Positions 23,805 through 35,958 of a DNA stretch of 64,000 bases are shown in pieces. Origin of the DNA: Apium graveolens (Eukaryota > Streptophyta > Magnoliopsida > Apiales > Apiaceae); the NCBI RefSeq assembly GCF_009905375.1, contig NC_133657.1:40915853-40979852 (forward strand). Reading direction: 5' to 3'. Each line of letters starts with the position of its first letter. The stretch's first letter is position 1. Below the pieces are notes generated by a model. That model saw nothing but the letters and a program-made list of their open reading frames with translations. It ran no database searches and was not told where the DNA came from. The translations under genes and the position numbers were made by a program.

Positions 23805-25127
23805 TGTTAGGAAATAAATAACACACAGGGGGTGAATGTGTTTTAGATGTTTTGTGCTTTTCTTGAATTCTTTTTGGTTGAACAAAGTAAATTAAATCTT
23901 GTAGTGAAATGTGTTATTGCAGAATATAAGCATGCAATAATAAAGAACATAAATTTTTCAAAACTCACTTAATTTTGTATAAAAATTAAGAATGTTTTGC
24001 TATAAAATTTCTAGGCTCTTTGTTGATAAAGAGCTTAGCTTCTTCTTGAGAGTGTTACAAGATTTTTCTATCTAAATTGTTATAACTAACAAAGGACCAG
24101 TGTTAAGTTTATAATTCAGTTAACTGCTCGTTTACACAGTGTACAATAAGACATGCTATTAACCTTTAGTAAACTGTCACTTGTCATTTCCATTATAGGA
24201 AACGTGAATCTTCTATTTATGGCTTAACATATCTTTAGCATCCTGTGATTACTTTGATCTTCCTTTGTCAGTTAATCTTCACCATTGATCTTGCACATCC
24301 TTCAAGCTGCTTTTTGTAGACTTGTCAATCCAGCTGGTTGGATTATTTTTTGATTGTAGATCTTGGATATTGAACTAGTCTGCATTTTGTACTTTGAGAA
24401 TTTACCTCGAGATCTCCAGTTAGACATATAGAGATCTTGACATCTCGATAAGTATATTGACTTATCGAGATCTCTAGTACTCCATAGTGAATTTGACTTG
24501 TAGAGGTCTCTGAGTTCTCTATAGGAGACTTTGGCTTGTCAAGGTCTCTCAGCTTGATGTCTTCACTTTAACTTGTCGATAACTTAGAGTTCTCTAGTGA
24601 ATTTTGATTTATCGATATCTATGAGTTCTCTAGTGGACTTTGACTTATCGATAACTCAGAGTTCTTTAATAAATATTGACTTGTCGATAACTCTAAGTTC
24701 TCTAGTGAAGAAATGACTTGTCGATATCTCCAAACTTTATGTCTTCAATTGGCTTGTCGATATCTCTCTGAGTTCTCTAGTAGCTTTCCTGACTTCTCGA
24801 TAAGTCATTTGGAGTTCTCGAGTGACTTCTCTATAACACCAAATCTGTGACTTGTAGAGATCTTGACTTAGAGTCTCTTTATCCAAACAGATTTGTTCAA
24901 CTCCAAGCTTTTTCAAAATTCTTCTGAGGCATGATCTTCTTGATCTTCTTCCAGATAGAATCCTTAGGCTTGATACTGTTTAAGGAAAAAGACCCCAGTC
25001 TGCTCCTTTGCATTTTTACAGACTTTAAATTGTTACAAGTACAAATACAAACTAAGATAACACAACTTATTTAGGCTTGTCAATTTGACTTAGTCTTGTT
25101 GAGGTACAGGCATGTCTTGCAAAACAA
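23805..25127 (-). repeat. 5' LTR of SIRE-1
   Basis: 1,323 bp. The plus strand begins TGTTAGGAAATAAATAAC, with a run of G soon after as in the other two SIRE LTRs here, and ends TTGCAAAACA, giving a TGTT...AACA pair. The outer end is placed by that end and by the start of foreign copia pol at 25128. Confidence 0.8.
24402..24878. repeat. Array of short GACTTGTCGATA-type motifs in the SIRE-1 LTR
   Basis: About eleven degenerate copies of GACTTGTCGATA(A/T)CTC, several followed by GAGTTCTCTAG, at irregular 30-60 base spacing. Some are self-complementary (CTTATCGAGATCTC). Confidence 0.85.
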
Positions 25128-28100
25128 GTCCAGACTCCGAGAGATGGCTAGAGGTCATGAAATCCGAGATGGAATCCATGTATCAAAATAAAGTATGGAC
25201 TTTAATTGATCCACCTGAAGGGGTAAAACCTATAAGGTGCAAGTGGATTTTCAAGAAGGAAACTGACATGGATGGTAAAGTATAAACCTATAAGGCGCGA
25301 CTAGTGGCAAAATGTTTCAAATAAATTCATGGTATAGACTATGATGAGACTTTTTCACCAGTTGCTATGGTCAAGTCTATCAAAATGTTGCTAGCAATAG
25401 CTGCTTATTATGACTATGAGATTTGGTAAATGGATGTCAAAACCGCTTTCTTAAATGGGAGCCTTGAAGAGGATGTATACATGATACAACCTGAGGGTTT
25501 TGTTAATCCAAAGTTATAAAAATGGTATGTAAGTTGCTTCAATCTGTTTATGGATTAAAGCCAGCCTCAAGAAGATGGAATCGTCGTTTTGATGAAACAG
25601 TCAAAGAGTTTGGCTTTATTTAAAACGAAGATGAACCATATTTTTGTAAGAAGGTTAGTGGGAGCCATGTGATATTCCTAGTACTATATGTAGATGACAT
25701 ATTATTAATAGAGATTGACATACCTTCTCTATAGGTTGTTAAGACTTGGTTGGGAAATAGTTTCTCGACGAAAGACTTAGGCGATGCTACCAATATATTA
25801 GGGATCAAGATCTATAGAGGTAGATCAAGGAGATTAATTGACCTAAGTCATAGTACATACATTGACAAAGTATCGCATCATTTTGGGATGCAAGAGGCAA
25901 AAAGAGGATATGTCCTAATGTCTCGTGGGATAGTGATCTCAAAAGATAATTTCCCTAACTCATTAGATGATAAGGGACGTATGAGCAAAGTTCCATATGT
26001 TTCGGCAATTGGATCTATAATGTATGTGATGATATGTACTCGTCCCGATGTTTCGTATTCCTTAAGCATGACGAGCATATACCAGTCTAATCCTGCTGAG
26101 GGTCACTGGACAGCTGTAAAGAATACTCCTAAGTACTTAAAGAGGACTAAAGATTCATTATTAGTGTGTGGAGGAGATGAGAAACTAGTTGTAAAGCGTT
26201 ACACTAATGCTAGCTGTGACGGCCTCAACCCCGGGGTCAGGAGTTGACGTTATCAACAACAATAATAACAACATAACATAATCCAACTCAACAATATTAT
26301 ATGAACACAACCCCTTTTTCCAAGATCTTTTCCAGGTTTAAGTATGACTTAGGTTAAAATAATCACAAAACCAACTTACTAAAGACAATCTTGACAATAC
26401 TATCTTAGTACAACAACTCAACAGACCCACTTTGGTCTAACACAACTACCTCAGAGGAGCATGACACGGAAGGAACTGGAACTCTGCCCTGACTATCACA
26501 GGGGAATCCCCTAGGCATTTGCAATACAGATATAAAACATTTTGCAAGGGTAAGCAATTAATTGCTCAGCAGTACCACTATATGAATAATAATCAAAAAT
26601 AATTTATGCTAAACATTTATAGGAACAGAAATCATAACTCGTTATGAAACAAGTAAACATGCGAAAACCGATGAAATTGATGAAAACTGGATTATCAATA
26701 ACTAGCATGCTCTATAAAACATTTCATTAATTGTGCTGTGTAAATACCAGAGTTCAATTTTTAGCATGCTACTTTCATTTTCAAATCTTCCGTCCCATCG
26801 CAGGACCCATAAAACCATTTATCTTGTTACGGGGACCCAAAACCATTTGTTCCGTTACGGGAACCATAAAAACTTGTCCCATCACAGGGCCTATAAAACT
26901 TGTTCCTCTCCGGGAACCTCAAAATCACTTGCTCGGATATAAAAGTATCGGATGATCCCTGGTGAGACAGCTGATCAGGCTATCTCTATAGGATAACTCT
27001 ATCTTGGATATCCTATGAAAACTTGTTCCGGAACTCAGAGACTAGCTAGGTCCCTGTCACACTGGGTTGCTGGTTATAATAGGGTGCAAAACCACTTTGC
27101 CTCTTACGCTATCTTCCAGGCCGTTACGGGCCTCCTGCGCACAATCATCCAATTATCTGATCATTTCTATCCAGTTTTCCAAATCACTTACCTATCTTTT
27201 TTCAAAACCATTCTATCACAGCATACTTCCAAAACATTTTTATTTTATTCAAAATTTTATTGAGAGGTATTTTCACAAATTACTTTTCCCCCAAAACACA
27301 AGTTAATAAAACAATTTGAACATAGGGGATACGTAACTTAAAACATTTTGTTCCACTACGAGAATAAAACAACAGTATATTCATATATGCTGAACCATAA
27401 AGATATGGTCAGGGGTACTTGCCCTGCATAGCTTTACAAATATTATCGATTGATCTTGAGCCGACACGGACGTTCAGGCTTTAACGTCTAACCACTAGAT
27501 TACCCTGGATTCGACTTCAACACTCAGGTCCTTCGATTGGAACCTTCCTGAGCTTATCGACTGTCCACTAGGCTCTCCAACGCCAACTCTTGGGCCTTCC
27601 GACTAGCACCTACAAAGTCGAAACACCCTAACTTAGACCTTCGATTATACTTAACATATCCTCGCTAACAATCTACCCGAACGTTAACAAAACCCGACTC
27701 GTAACATACTTCATATAATAATACACGTATCAATTAGGGTTCACGTTCTCAAAAATCGGTTCGGTGTTCATTTTCAGAAGATAGGTATATTTGTCCTTTT
27801 ATGAAATTAGGGTTATCGATTTTCATAAAGTATTTCATCACAACACATAATCAGGTTTCGTATAAAGTAGTTACATATATAACCGATCGACGTTCCGATA
27901 GTCATTGGGTACAGCCTCGTATTTCCGTCATTTAATTTCCGAAAATCGGGCAGCACCTCCTTTAATTACCGGCTAACCCGTCGAACGTTCCGACGTCAAA
28001 TCAATCACAACACAATCAATCGCGATCTAAAATCCAATCACCAACTTCAGTTGACAACGTCAATTCGCAAATTTACCAATAGCAATTTTTTACAATTATT

Positions 28101-30073
28101 AATCGTTAATCGTGTTCTTATGTTTTAATTCATATTTTATATTTTAAATTATAGGACTCAAAAATGATTCATCATCTTCCACTGTTGACTCACCGAAGTT
28201 CACCGTCGACGGCGGTAAAATTTATCGGTGCCCGATACGCGTCGGATTTCCAAATAAATTTCACCGATTAAATTAATATTTTCTCTTATTAAAATATATT
28301 TTATTTTCAAGAAATCAATCAATTAATCCCCTGAAGAAATTAAGTAAAATAATTACAAGAATATTCAATACACACGCGTGTAAACACGCACCAACAGAGA
28401 AGAAACCAGGCAACATATCGGAAACGACGCAGGAACAAAGAACCGAGACAAAAAATCCACACAAAGGACCGCCGGCCGCCATGCCGGAAAGAAAAATAGG
28501 TGGCAGCCAGAATAAAAACAGGAGGCGGACACACTAAAAAGAAACGCCACGCGCCACCGCTTATCGGAAAAAGCCCGCAAGGGCGGCGACCAGGCAGCAT
28601 ACAGAAATCGAGCACAAAACAAGCACGAAACACACACAGATAAATATGTATATATATGTATTTGTGTATATACGAAGATCGACAGAAAAGAAGAAGGCGG
28701 GGGCGGCGATTTCACCGGAGGAGGAGTGACACCGGACTTACCGGAAAACAGAACAACACGAATAGCGAAAGAAAGAGGAAGGGAAAGAATTAATCGATTG
28801 ATCGCAGGAGAAATCAGAATGAAAAGGAGAAAGAACTGAAAGAGAGATTGAATAAGATCGAGAGAGCCAATGAACTAAGAAGGAGGACAGGTTAAACCAG
28901 ATTAACAAACACTTGCCCCCCTTTTTTATTATTATTTATCATATAACTTCGCAACGAAAATTTTATCTGACCCGCAATTAATTTGAACGAGCAATTCATG
29001 GGTATTTAAAACCCGAACATTAATAACATATTTTATAAAACATCACAAATAATTAAAAGTTATTTAAAATAATTTTTCCATAATTTGAAATTATTTTTAA
29101 AATGCAACTCATATAAAAATTTATCGATCAAATAAAACAACACGCGGGTCGAACTAATCCCCAAAAATTTCCGAACAAATTTTAAAATTCTCAAAATATT
29201 ATAAAATTAATAAAATATGAATTTCGTAATTTTTGAGAAATTTTAGAATTAAATACTGATTTTACAATAAAATGAAATCAGAAAATCATTTAAAGATTAA
29301 TAATCAATAAAATATTGATTTCTAAATTTTATAAATTCCTAAAAATAATAAATAAAATTGCAAAGCGATAAAAATAATTTTAAAGACAATCCAAATATTT
29401 ATGGAAATAAATTTTGAATAAAATCACATTTAACCATAAAACAAATAACACAACGTCACAACTAATTACACAAACGATCCTCGAACACCAATAATCACAC
29501 ATACTTAATAAAATATTAAAAAAAAAATCCAACTGACAGAATCCATACACATAATTTATTTATTATTAGTAATTACACATTTAAATATTATAGAAATGTA
29601 CGAGTCGTTATACTAGCTTCCAAACAGACAGAGATGATTCTGTATCTCAGTCAGGTTTTGTATTTTGCCTAAATCGAGGTAGTGTAAGCTGGAAGAGTTC
29701 AAAACAAGAGACAGTGGCTAATTCTACAATGTAAGCTGAGTATATTGCTGCTAGTGACGCAGCCAAGGAGGCTGTTTGGATACGAAAATTCATAGCGGGA
29801 CTTGGTGTGGTTCCATCGATCACAGATCCAATTGCTCTTTATTGTGATAATAATGGAGTCATCGTGCAGGCTAAAGAACCAAGGTCCCATTCTCGGGAAA
29901 AACATATACTTGGGAGATATCACCTTCTTCGAGAGATTAACGAAAGAGGAGATATATATATATATAAAGTGCATACTGATGATAATGTTGCAGACCCACT
30001 GACTAAGGCTTTGTCTCGGCAAAAGCACAATAGTCATACTAGTTCCATGGGTGTTAGATACATGGGTGATTAG
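25128..30073 (+). pseudogene. Copia reverse transcriptase and RNase H, split and with stops
   Basis: Begins in the reverse transcriptase N-terminus ([15 protein letters not shown]), with [28 protein letters not shown] text (Gln before Met is a stop) and LYVDDILL near 25685. RNase H (AEGHWTAVKNTPKYLKRTKD) reaches KRYTNAS at 26214, is broken by the solo LTR, and resumes at 29613 with ASFQTDRDDSVSQSG, AEYIAASDAAKEA, VHTDDNVADPLTKAL and a natural stop at 30071-30073. Several in-frame TAA codons occupy Gln positions, and a frame change lies near 25520. Non-functional. Confidence 0.9.
26215..29612 (-). repeat. Gypsy solo LTR, 3.4 kb
   Basis: 3,398 bp, plus-strand start TGTGACGGCCTCAACCCC and end CGAGTCGTTATA (a CA end with C changed to T), flanked by CTAGC at 26210-26214 and 29613-29617. 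The reading of copia RNase H continues across the two flanks. There is no pol, primer site or second LTR, so the internal part was lost by LTR-LTR recombination. The start resembles the Tekay LTR at 8122; orientation on the minus strand is inferred from that. The small frames at 28340-28715 are not considered genes. Confidence 0.9.
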
Positions 30074-30093
30074 CTCTAGTGCAAGTGAGAGAT

Positions 30094-30850
30094 TGTTAGT
30101 GTGTGTGCCCTAGAGACAACACTATTATCTTTATGTTATGAGACATTTGGATTATTAATTATGATTTTATGGATTATTCTTTAAAAATTAATTATATCTT
30201 TATTTTCTGCGATAAAAGGTTAATAAATGTCCTTGGAATATGATATGTAAATCTATATCTCCATATACGTGACTTAGAAATGAGATTATGATAATAAATT
30301 GATATTCCTAAAGGTTCCTAGTCAAGTATTATTGTTAACGGACGATAACAATACATTGAGACTAGTGTGTTTGTTGACTGATGATCACATATCATTGATC
30401 ATATGTATGGTGATACTAAAGTCAAAACACAGACACATGTATTAGATCCATGGTGCCGGATTGACTTGTTGTGAGATACTACATATTTATAGTGTTATAA
30501 GTTAAGCTCACATTGATAATGATGTATTGGTTTTTAGACATGAAGTCACTATAATTCTATACAAAAATTAATACACTTTGATTATTAAAAGTTATTCTCG
30601 GCCGGGTAATAATAAAAGTAGACTTTGAGTATATTATGAATTATATGAGAAATATGAATGATCTAGATAGGATTTACCCTCCTATATTATGAGTGATATT
30701 ATTAGCCTCTTGTTTGAGTGAGACTATTAAATGTATGGCCGTACTCAAACATTCTTCTAACCTGAATAGTCACCGAAAATGTATGAAACAATGTATTTTA
30801 AAATAATTTATTAGATAAATAAGATTATGTAATTTTTATTAAAATAAATG
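30094..30850 (+). repeat. 3' LTR of the outer copia element, right end uncertain
   Basis: Begins TGTTAGTGTGTGTGCCC after the purine-rich AGTGCAAGTGAGAGAT. No clear CA end is found before the host gene's upstream region, so the LTR is probably truncated or its end has decayed. Confidence 0.6.
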
Positions 30851-30859
30851 AAAAGACCT

Positions 30860-31183
30860 AGATGAGTTGCTACAAAAAGCAGCATCCTCAAGGATCCGGA
30901 GGCGAATCGGAAGACGCAAGCAAGTCACAGGGTCCACAACAGAGGGTACCATAAAAATTAAAAAGCAGGCAACCGGGATTAGCCAAACAATCCCCCGTGT
31001 TAAACATCCCAATTAAGGGCGTAATTAGGTAAAGAACACATCTTACCTAATCTCTCTCTCTCTCTCTCTGTTACTACTAAAATATCAATTGTGATCGCCT
31101 CAACACAAATCACTGTCCTCGCACTCTCTGCATTTTCCTGCTTATACAACACATACATTTAATTAGATTTTGGGGGTGTGTCT
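30860..31183 (+). promoter_or_regulatory. Presumed promoter and 5' leader of the polyamine oxidase gene
   Basis: Unique-looking sequence between the LTR remnant and the first upstream ATG. A (TC)n tract at 31050-31069 is typical of plant core promoters or leaders. No convincing TATA box; the transcription start is not determined. Confidence 0.4.
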
Positions 31184-31243
31184 ATGCAGCAGCAGCAGCA
31201 GCAGCAGCAGCAAAACAAGAGAGAGATTGAGATCGGATTGTGA
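31184..31243 (+). promoter_or_regulatory. Upstream ORF 1, polyglutamine
   Basis: ATG followed by eight CAG and one CAA codon, then NKREIEIGL and TGA: a 19-residue peptide. It is the first ATG after the TC tract. The (GCA)9 repeat makes its length prone to change. Confidence 0.55.
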
Positions 31244-31275
31244 ACATTGGATCGGATCGGATTGGAATACTACGC

Positions 31276-31431
31276 ATGAGCTGTTTGGGGATTTCTACTT
31301 TTAATTCTATTCACTTGTTGTTCAACAATAATTTATTATTGTTGCTTTTATTATTGTTTAGTAATTTTAAACCCTACTTTTTTATTTCTATCTTTCATTC
31401 TTCATGGCTTCTAAACCTAATCGTCAGTTGA
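31276..31431 (+). promoter_or_regulatory. Upstream ORF 2, overlaps the main start
   Basis: 51-residue hydrophobic peptide (MSCLGISTFNSIHLL, a run of Leu, then aromatic residues) ending at a TGA at 31429-31431, 28 bases past the main ATG and in another frame. Scanning ribosomes that translate it would miss the main start. Upstream-ORF control is reported for Arabidopsis PAO2; its operation here is inferred. Confidence 0.6.
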
Positions 31432-34400
31432 ATCGAGGTTTGCTTCTTTCTTCTCTCTATGTATTGTATCGTATTATTTTCCCCGCCTTTTCCCCTTGTA
31501 GTGTTTGTGCAAATATCTAAGCCTTTTTGTGTAGATTACTGTTTTTCTGTAAGAGATTGATTTTATTTGTTTAGTTATGTCTGTAACTGTAACCTAATGA
31601 GCATCAAATTAAAATAAATATATGACTTTTATGATTTTAAAACTTCAAGTATGGTCAAGCTTATATCTCATCTTGCCACTTGTTTCCCCTTGTCATGTTC
31701 ATTATGTTACCGGAAATATACTAGTGATTCGTATAAGAAATGGGTATAAGTCATGGGGTGCACGTAGCAATTTAGCAGCTCCCCCCCAGTATTATTGTCA
31801 AATGGATACCAAGCATTTGAGTCTTGGTGGAGAAAAGTTTTCTACTTGTATATGATATAAAATTAAAAACTGCTTTAAACATGGACAACTAACTAGCATT
31901 GAACGGATGCCTCTTCTAAGCTGTCAAAACAAAGTATCCTAACCCTAAACAAGTTAATTCAGTGTTTTATGTCTTTTAGAGATTGGAGATAATGTCAACC
32001 TATTTATTTGTATTAACAATTATTTTTACCTAAACTAAAATTAACTTTATCTCTGTCCAAGACATTTTACATATTACTTAGCTGCTCTTTTTTAATGTCG
32101 ACATATACTCTGCTCTTTCATTTTTTTTTTACTTGGAATATAACTCTAGCTATACCTGACTTGTAGCTCTTTGCTATTCAAACAATGGAAACAGGATTGC
32201 TGTCTCACCATCTGTGATAATCATAGGTGGTGGAATGGCAGGCATTGCAGCTGCTCGAGCTCTCCATGATGCTTCATTTCAGGTACTCTTTATATACCAA
32301 ATTATTGTAATACAATTTTGCATAATGCATTACCTTATAATGTGCTAAGAAAGAGTAGGAACTGTTAGCAAAGACTACCTATACTGTACTTTATATGGAT
32401 GATAAGATTCATGCTTCTTATGATGATCTCATCTAATGATGATTTTTAGTGCGTGTAGTAAATTTTATTTATATTGAAGACTAATTAAAGCTTTTACTCA
32501 CACATTTGTTACTGCAAGAAAAGTACTTTCTTCTTGATTGGTATCAAACCCATCAATTAGTATGAAAGACTGATGTATTAAAACCTTGTTCATTTTCAGG
32601 TTACCCTTTTGGAATCACGAGATAGAATTGGTGGTCGAGTTTGCACCGACTATTCCTTTGGGTTTCCTGTAGATTTGGGTGCCTCATGGTAATATCGACT
32701 ACAGAGTCTTTTAGTGCAAAATTTTACTATCATATATTACTTGCTTCTTACATTTGTAATATAAACTCTTTTTAAGGTTGCACGGGGTTTCTGAGGAGAA
32801 TCCCCTGGCACCTATTATCGGAAGATTAGGACTGCCTCTATATCGTACAAGCGGGGACAACTCTGTTTTGTATGACCATGATTTGGAGAGGTAACCACAG
32901 TTCTTTTCTTTCTTTGATTTTAATAGGTGGAGTACTTTTTTTGGGGGGAGGGGGTGTTAATAATAACTGGAATTCTGATCAGACTGCCTTTGTTGATTAA
33001 AAAATGACCAGCGATTGTCATATGAATACAATGTTGTTATTATAATTGTCATGCAGACTGCCTTAATTATCTATTCACACAATTTCCAGAAATTCAAAGC
33101 ATCAAGTCAAATAAGACTATGATTCTATATGATTGAAGGTCTAGTATCAGTTCTTGATCTTAAAATATATTACGGAGTTTAGCTTTATATGCCAATCTAG
33201 GAGTTAGTATGGGTTTTAGTATGTTTTTGAGACATCTGTGAATCTAGTTGCAGCTGGAAAATGTTCCTTTTTAGAGTGGATTTGGTAGAGTAGATTTCAG
33301 TCATATTTTGTGTTAACATTCTTTGTTGATGTGATTGTAAATATGGCTCTAAATTTTGTGCTTCCCCCTTCTTCCAGTATTCCCCACTGATGCCTTTCCT
33401 ATTTTGTGGTGCTGGTTGGGAATACCTATCAAGTTTCAAGTAGATATTTATTGTTGTTAACGTCAATATAAGTCGCGTTTAAACATTTTTGTTCCGGAGT
33501 TCAATCCCCTAGAATTTTAGAAACTAAAAAATAACAGACTAACAGCGGAGAAGGAGCTTCATTTAGTTAGTGATTAGTTTTTATTTAGTTTATGGACTCA
33601 GGTTTATTAACATTAAGTTACACATACGTGACAATTTAAGTAAAACTCTCCATCAATATCTTGTTGTGAAGGTGTTGTATAAAATTATGGATCATCTTCT
33701 ACTTTTCTACAAGAGTTTTATGAATGTAAAGGTTATAACTGTTATATATATTTGTCTCTCTGTGTGTGTATACACACTCATACACACATATATAGGTAAA
33801 ACAATGCAATTTTTATAAATGCAATACTTCATTATACATTTATAAAAATTGCATTGTTTTACCTATATATGTGTGTATGAGTGTGTATACACACTCATAT
33901 ATAGGTAAAACAATGCAATTTTTATAAATGCAATACTTCATTATACATTTATCTTTGATCAGCTATGCTCTCTATGATATGGCTGGGAATAAAGTTCCTC
34001 AAGAACTAGTCACCGAAGTTGGCGAAGATTTTAAGAGCATAATGGACGAGGCATGTCTTCTCCCTGGTCTTTCATTCTATATGTTGTCATTATTATATTC
34101 TTGATGCATTTTCATAATCTCAGTGTTTACACTGTTTTCCTTTGGTCAGGCTAACCAAGTAAGATCTGAAAACAGTGAGGACATGTCAGTATCTCGTGCA
34201 ATATCAGTTGTGTTTGAGAGAAGGCCTGACTTGAGGTTTTACAAACGATGTGATAATTTGTTAATCTGCTTGTGATTTTCTTATATTGAAAATTTGAAAT
34301 TATAAAGAGTCTTGTTGCAGGCTTGATGGACTGCCTCATAAAGTGTTGCAATGGTACCTATGCAGAATGGAAGGTTGGTTTGCTGCAGATGCGGATACCA

Positions 34401-35958
34401 TCTCACTGAAATGTTGGGATCAGGTAAGTTCTTATTTTCTGGTAACTTGACTTTATAGTCGACAACATTTTATTGTAAAAAGACAACCATTTGTGCAGTG
34501 AAACTTTTCTTAACTATAACACAGTCACATTGACTGGGGGCCAACAAACCTAATAGGTTGTCACTAAGCTACTAGGTGTTTTCTTTACCAAGTGTGAGAT
34601 GTCCTGTAAACACTTATTCTTTTTCCACTTCTCCAGTGAGAGGCTTTTGCATGTGCTTTTAGATAAATAGAGAATAATTCAACTCGAAGGAGATAAAACT
34701 CCATCTCTGATTATATTTTCAAACATATTCCTGTTCTTTCTGTTGCTCCTTATCTTGATTTAACTATCTTCAATATCTTGATGTATTTTCATAGAAATAA
34801 GTTGTTATCTGACCGCAAGACATCTTTTTTTATTATTATAAAAGAAATGAATATATGATAAAAAAAATATAAATACATACACATCTTGTTATCTTACTTT
34901 GTTTGTGTCGGTACTCAGGAAGAGCTGCTTCCTGGTGGGCATGGGCTTATGGTCCGTGGTTATTTTCCTGTTATAAATACACTTGCCAAAGGCCTTGACA
35001 TACGCCTAGGTCACAGGTAAATATAATTAACTGCATTAGTGGCTCTTATTGTATTTTGTCATGTCTGAACATGTGATTTACATTCTGTTATATCTTTTAT
35101 TCTTCAAGAGTTACAAACATAGTTAGACGATACAACGGTGTAAAGGTGTCTGTTGAGAATGGGAGAACATTCGTCGCTGATGCTGCCATTGTCGCAGTCC
35201 CTCTTGGTGTTCTGAAATCAAATTGCATTAAGTTTGAGCCAAGACTACCCCAATGGAAGGAAGCAGCTATTGCGGACCTTGGGGTAGGAGTTGAAAACAA
35301 GATAATACTGCATTTCAAAGAGGTATTTTGGCCAAATGTGGAGTTCCTTGGAGTGGTTGCAGAGACATCATATGAATGCAGCTACTTCTTGAATCTTCAT
35401 AAGGCTACCGGTCATGCTGTTCTGGTCTATATGCCTGCAGGACAGCTGGCCCGTGACATCGAGAAACTGTCAGATGAGGCTGCAGCTAATTTTGCTTTTA
35501 CCCAACTCAAGAAAATCCTACCAGATGCATCTGATCCTGTAAGTTGCTTTTTATCCGTGCAATGCTAGCTTTTTTCATATTCTACATATAGCGTGATGCG
35601 CATTTATGTAACATTCTGTCAATTAATCTCCTTGTAACCAATTATGTAGATTCAGTTCCTCGTTTCTCACTGGGGCACAGACGTGAACTCACTTGGATCC
35701 TATAGCTATGATATAGTAGGAAAACCCCATGATCTATATGAGAGGTTAAGGATCCCTGTAGATATCTTATTCTTTGCTGGGGAAGCTACTAGTATGGACT
35801 ACCCAGGTTCTGTACATGGCGCGTATGCAACTGGAGCATTGGCTGCAGAGGACTGCCGAATGCGTGTTTTGGAGAGGTACGGGGAGGTTGATCTATTCCA
35901 GCCAGTCATGGGTGAGGACACCCCAGCATTTGTTCCCCTTCAGATATCCAGAATCTAG
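31404..35958 (+). CDS. PAO2: Polyamine oxidase, PAO2/PAO3-like
   Basis: FAD-dependent amine oxidase that oxidises spermine and spermidine, in this clade mostly by back-conversion, producing hydrogen peroxide. Ten coding exons: 31404-31437, 32167-32282, 32600-32688, 32777-32890, 33963-34050, 34150-34235, 34321-34423, 34919-35016, 35109-35538, 35650-35958. They total 1,467 nt, 488 residues, all phases agreeing; Arabidopsis PAO2 is of similar length and aligns throughout. Dinucleotide-binding motif [10 protein letters not shown] near residues 28-37; [66 protein letters not shown] at the C-terminal FAD region. It ends SRI, a PTS1-like tripeptide, so peroxisomal import is likely (inferred). Intron 5 has a GC donor. 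The start gives [11 protein letters not shown], matching the family N-terminus. Appears intact. PAO2 versus PAO3 cannot be told apart here. Confidence 0.95.
33764..33951. repeat. Perfect 58-bp inverted repeat plus third copy in intron 4
   Basis: 33764-33821 is exactly the reverse complement of 33837-33894, with a 15-base loop. A direct copy of the inner part follows at about 33899-33951, offset 109 from the first. It ends about 10 bases before the AG acceptor of exon 5. Confidence 0.95.

Larger units (their letters stand above)
13149..25127 (-). mobile_element. SIRE-1: Ty1/copia SIRE-type element, gag end and 5' LTR
   Basis: On the minus strand: 5' LTR 25127-23805, primer site 23802-23791, gag start at 23754, then gag resumes at 15389 and runs to 13149. 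Gag is interrupted by the LTR-like element 15395-23734, flanked by CTGAT. Beyond 13149 a gypsy LTR takes over, so pol, if present, lies left of the window. The element appears inserted in a plus-strand copia pol that resumes at 25128; its own target duplication cannot be checked. Confidence 0.8.
25128..30860 (+). mobile_element. Angela-like copia element, 3' part, plus strand
   Basis: Contains reverse transcriptase and RNase H (25128-30073), a purine-rich stretch (30076-30093) and the start of a 3' LTR at 30094. The upstream part is cut off by SIRE-1. A solo LTR (26215-29612) splits RNase H. It is the outermost layer of the nested cluster and the element nearest the host gene. Confidence 0.85.

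Noticed and set aside
24402..24878. Regularly repeated motif that might suggest a CRISPR-like array
   Set aside because: Plant nuclear DNA inside an LTR; copies are degenerate, spacing is irregular and no cas genes exist.
28340..28715. Two overlapping frames of about 100 codons rich in Phe, Cys and Arg
   Set aside because: They lie within a solo LTR, overlap each other in different frames and match no family motif.
30858..31010. GGATCCGGAGGCG-containing stretch considered as the LTR end
   Set aside because: No CA terminus, primer site or duplication could be placed, so the LTR end is left open.
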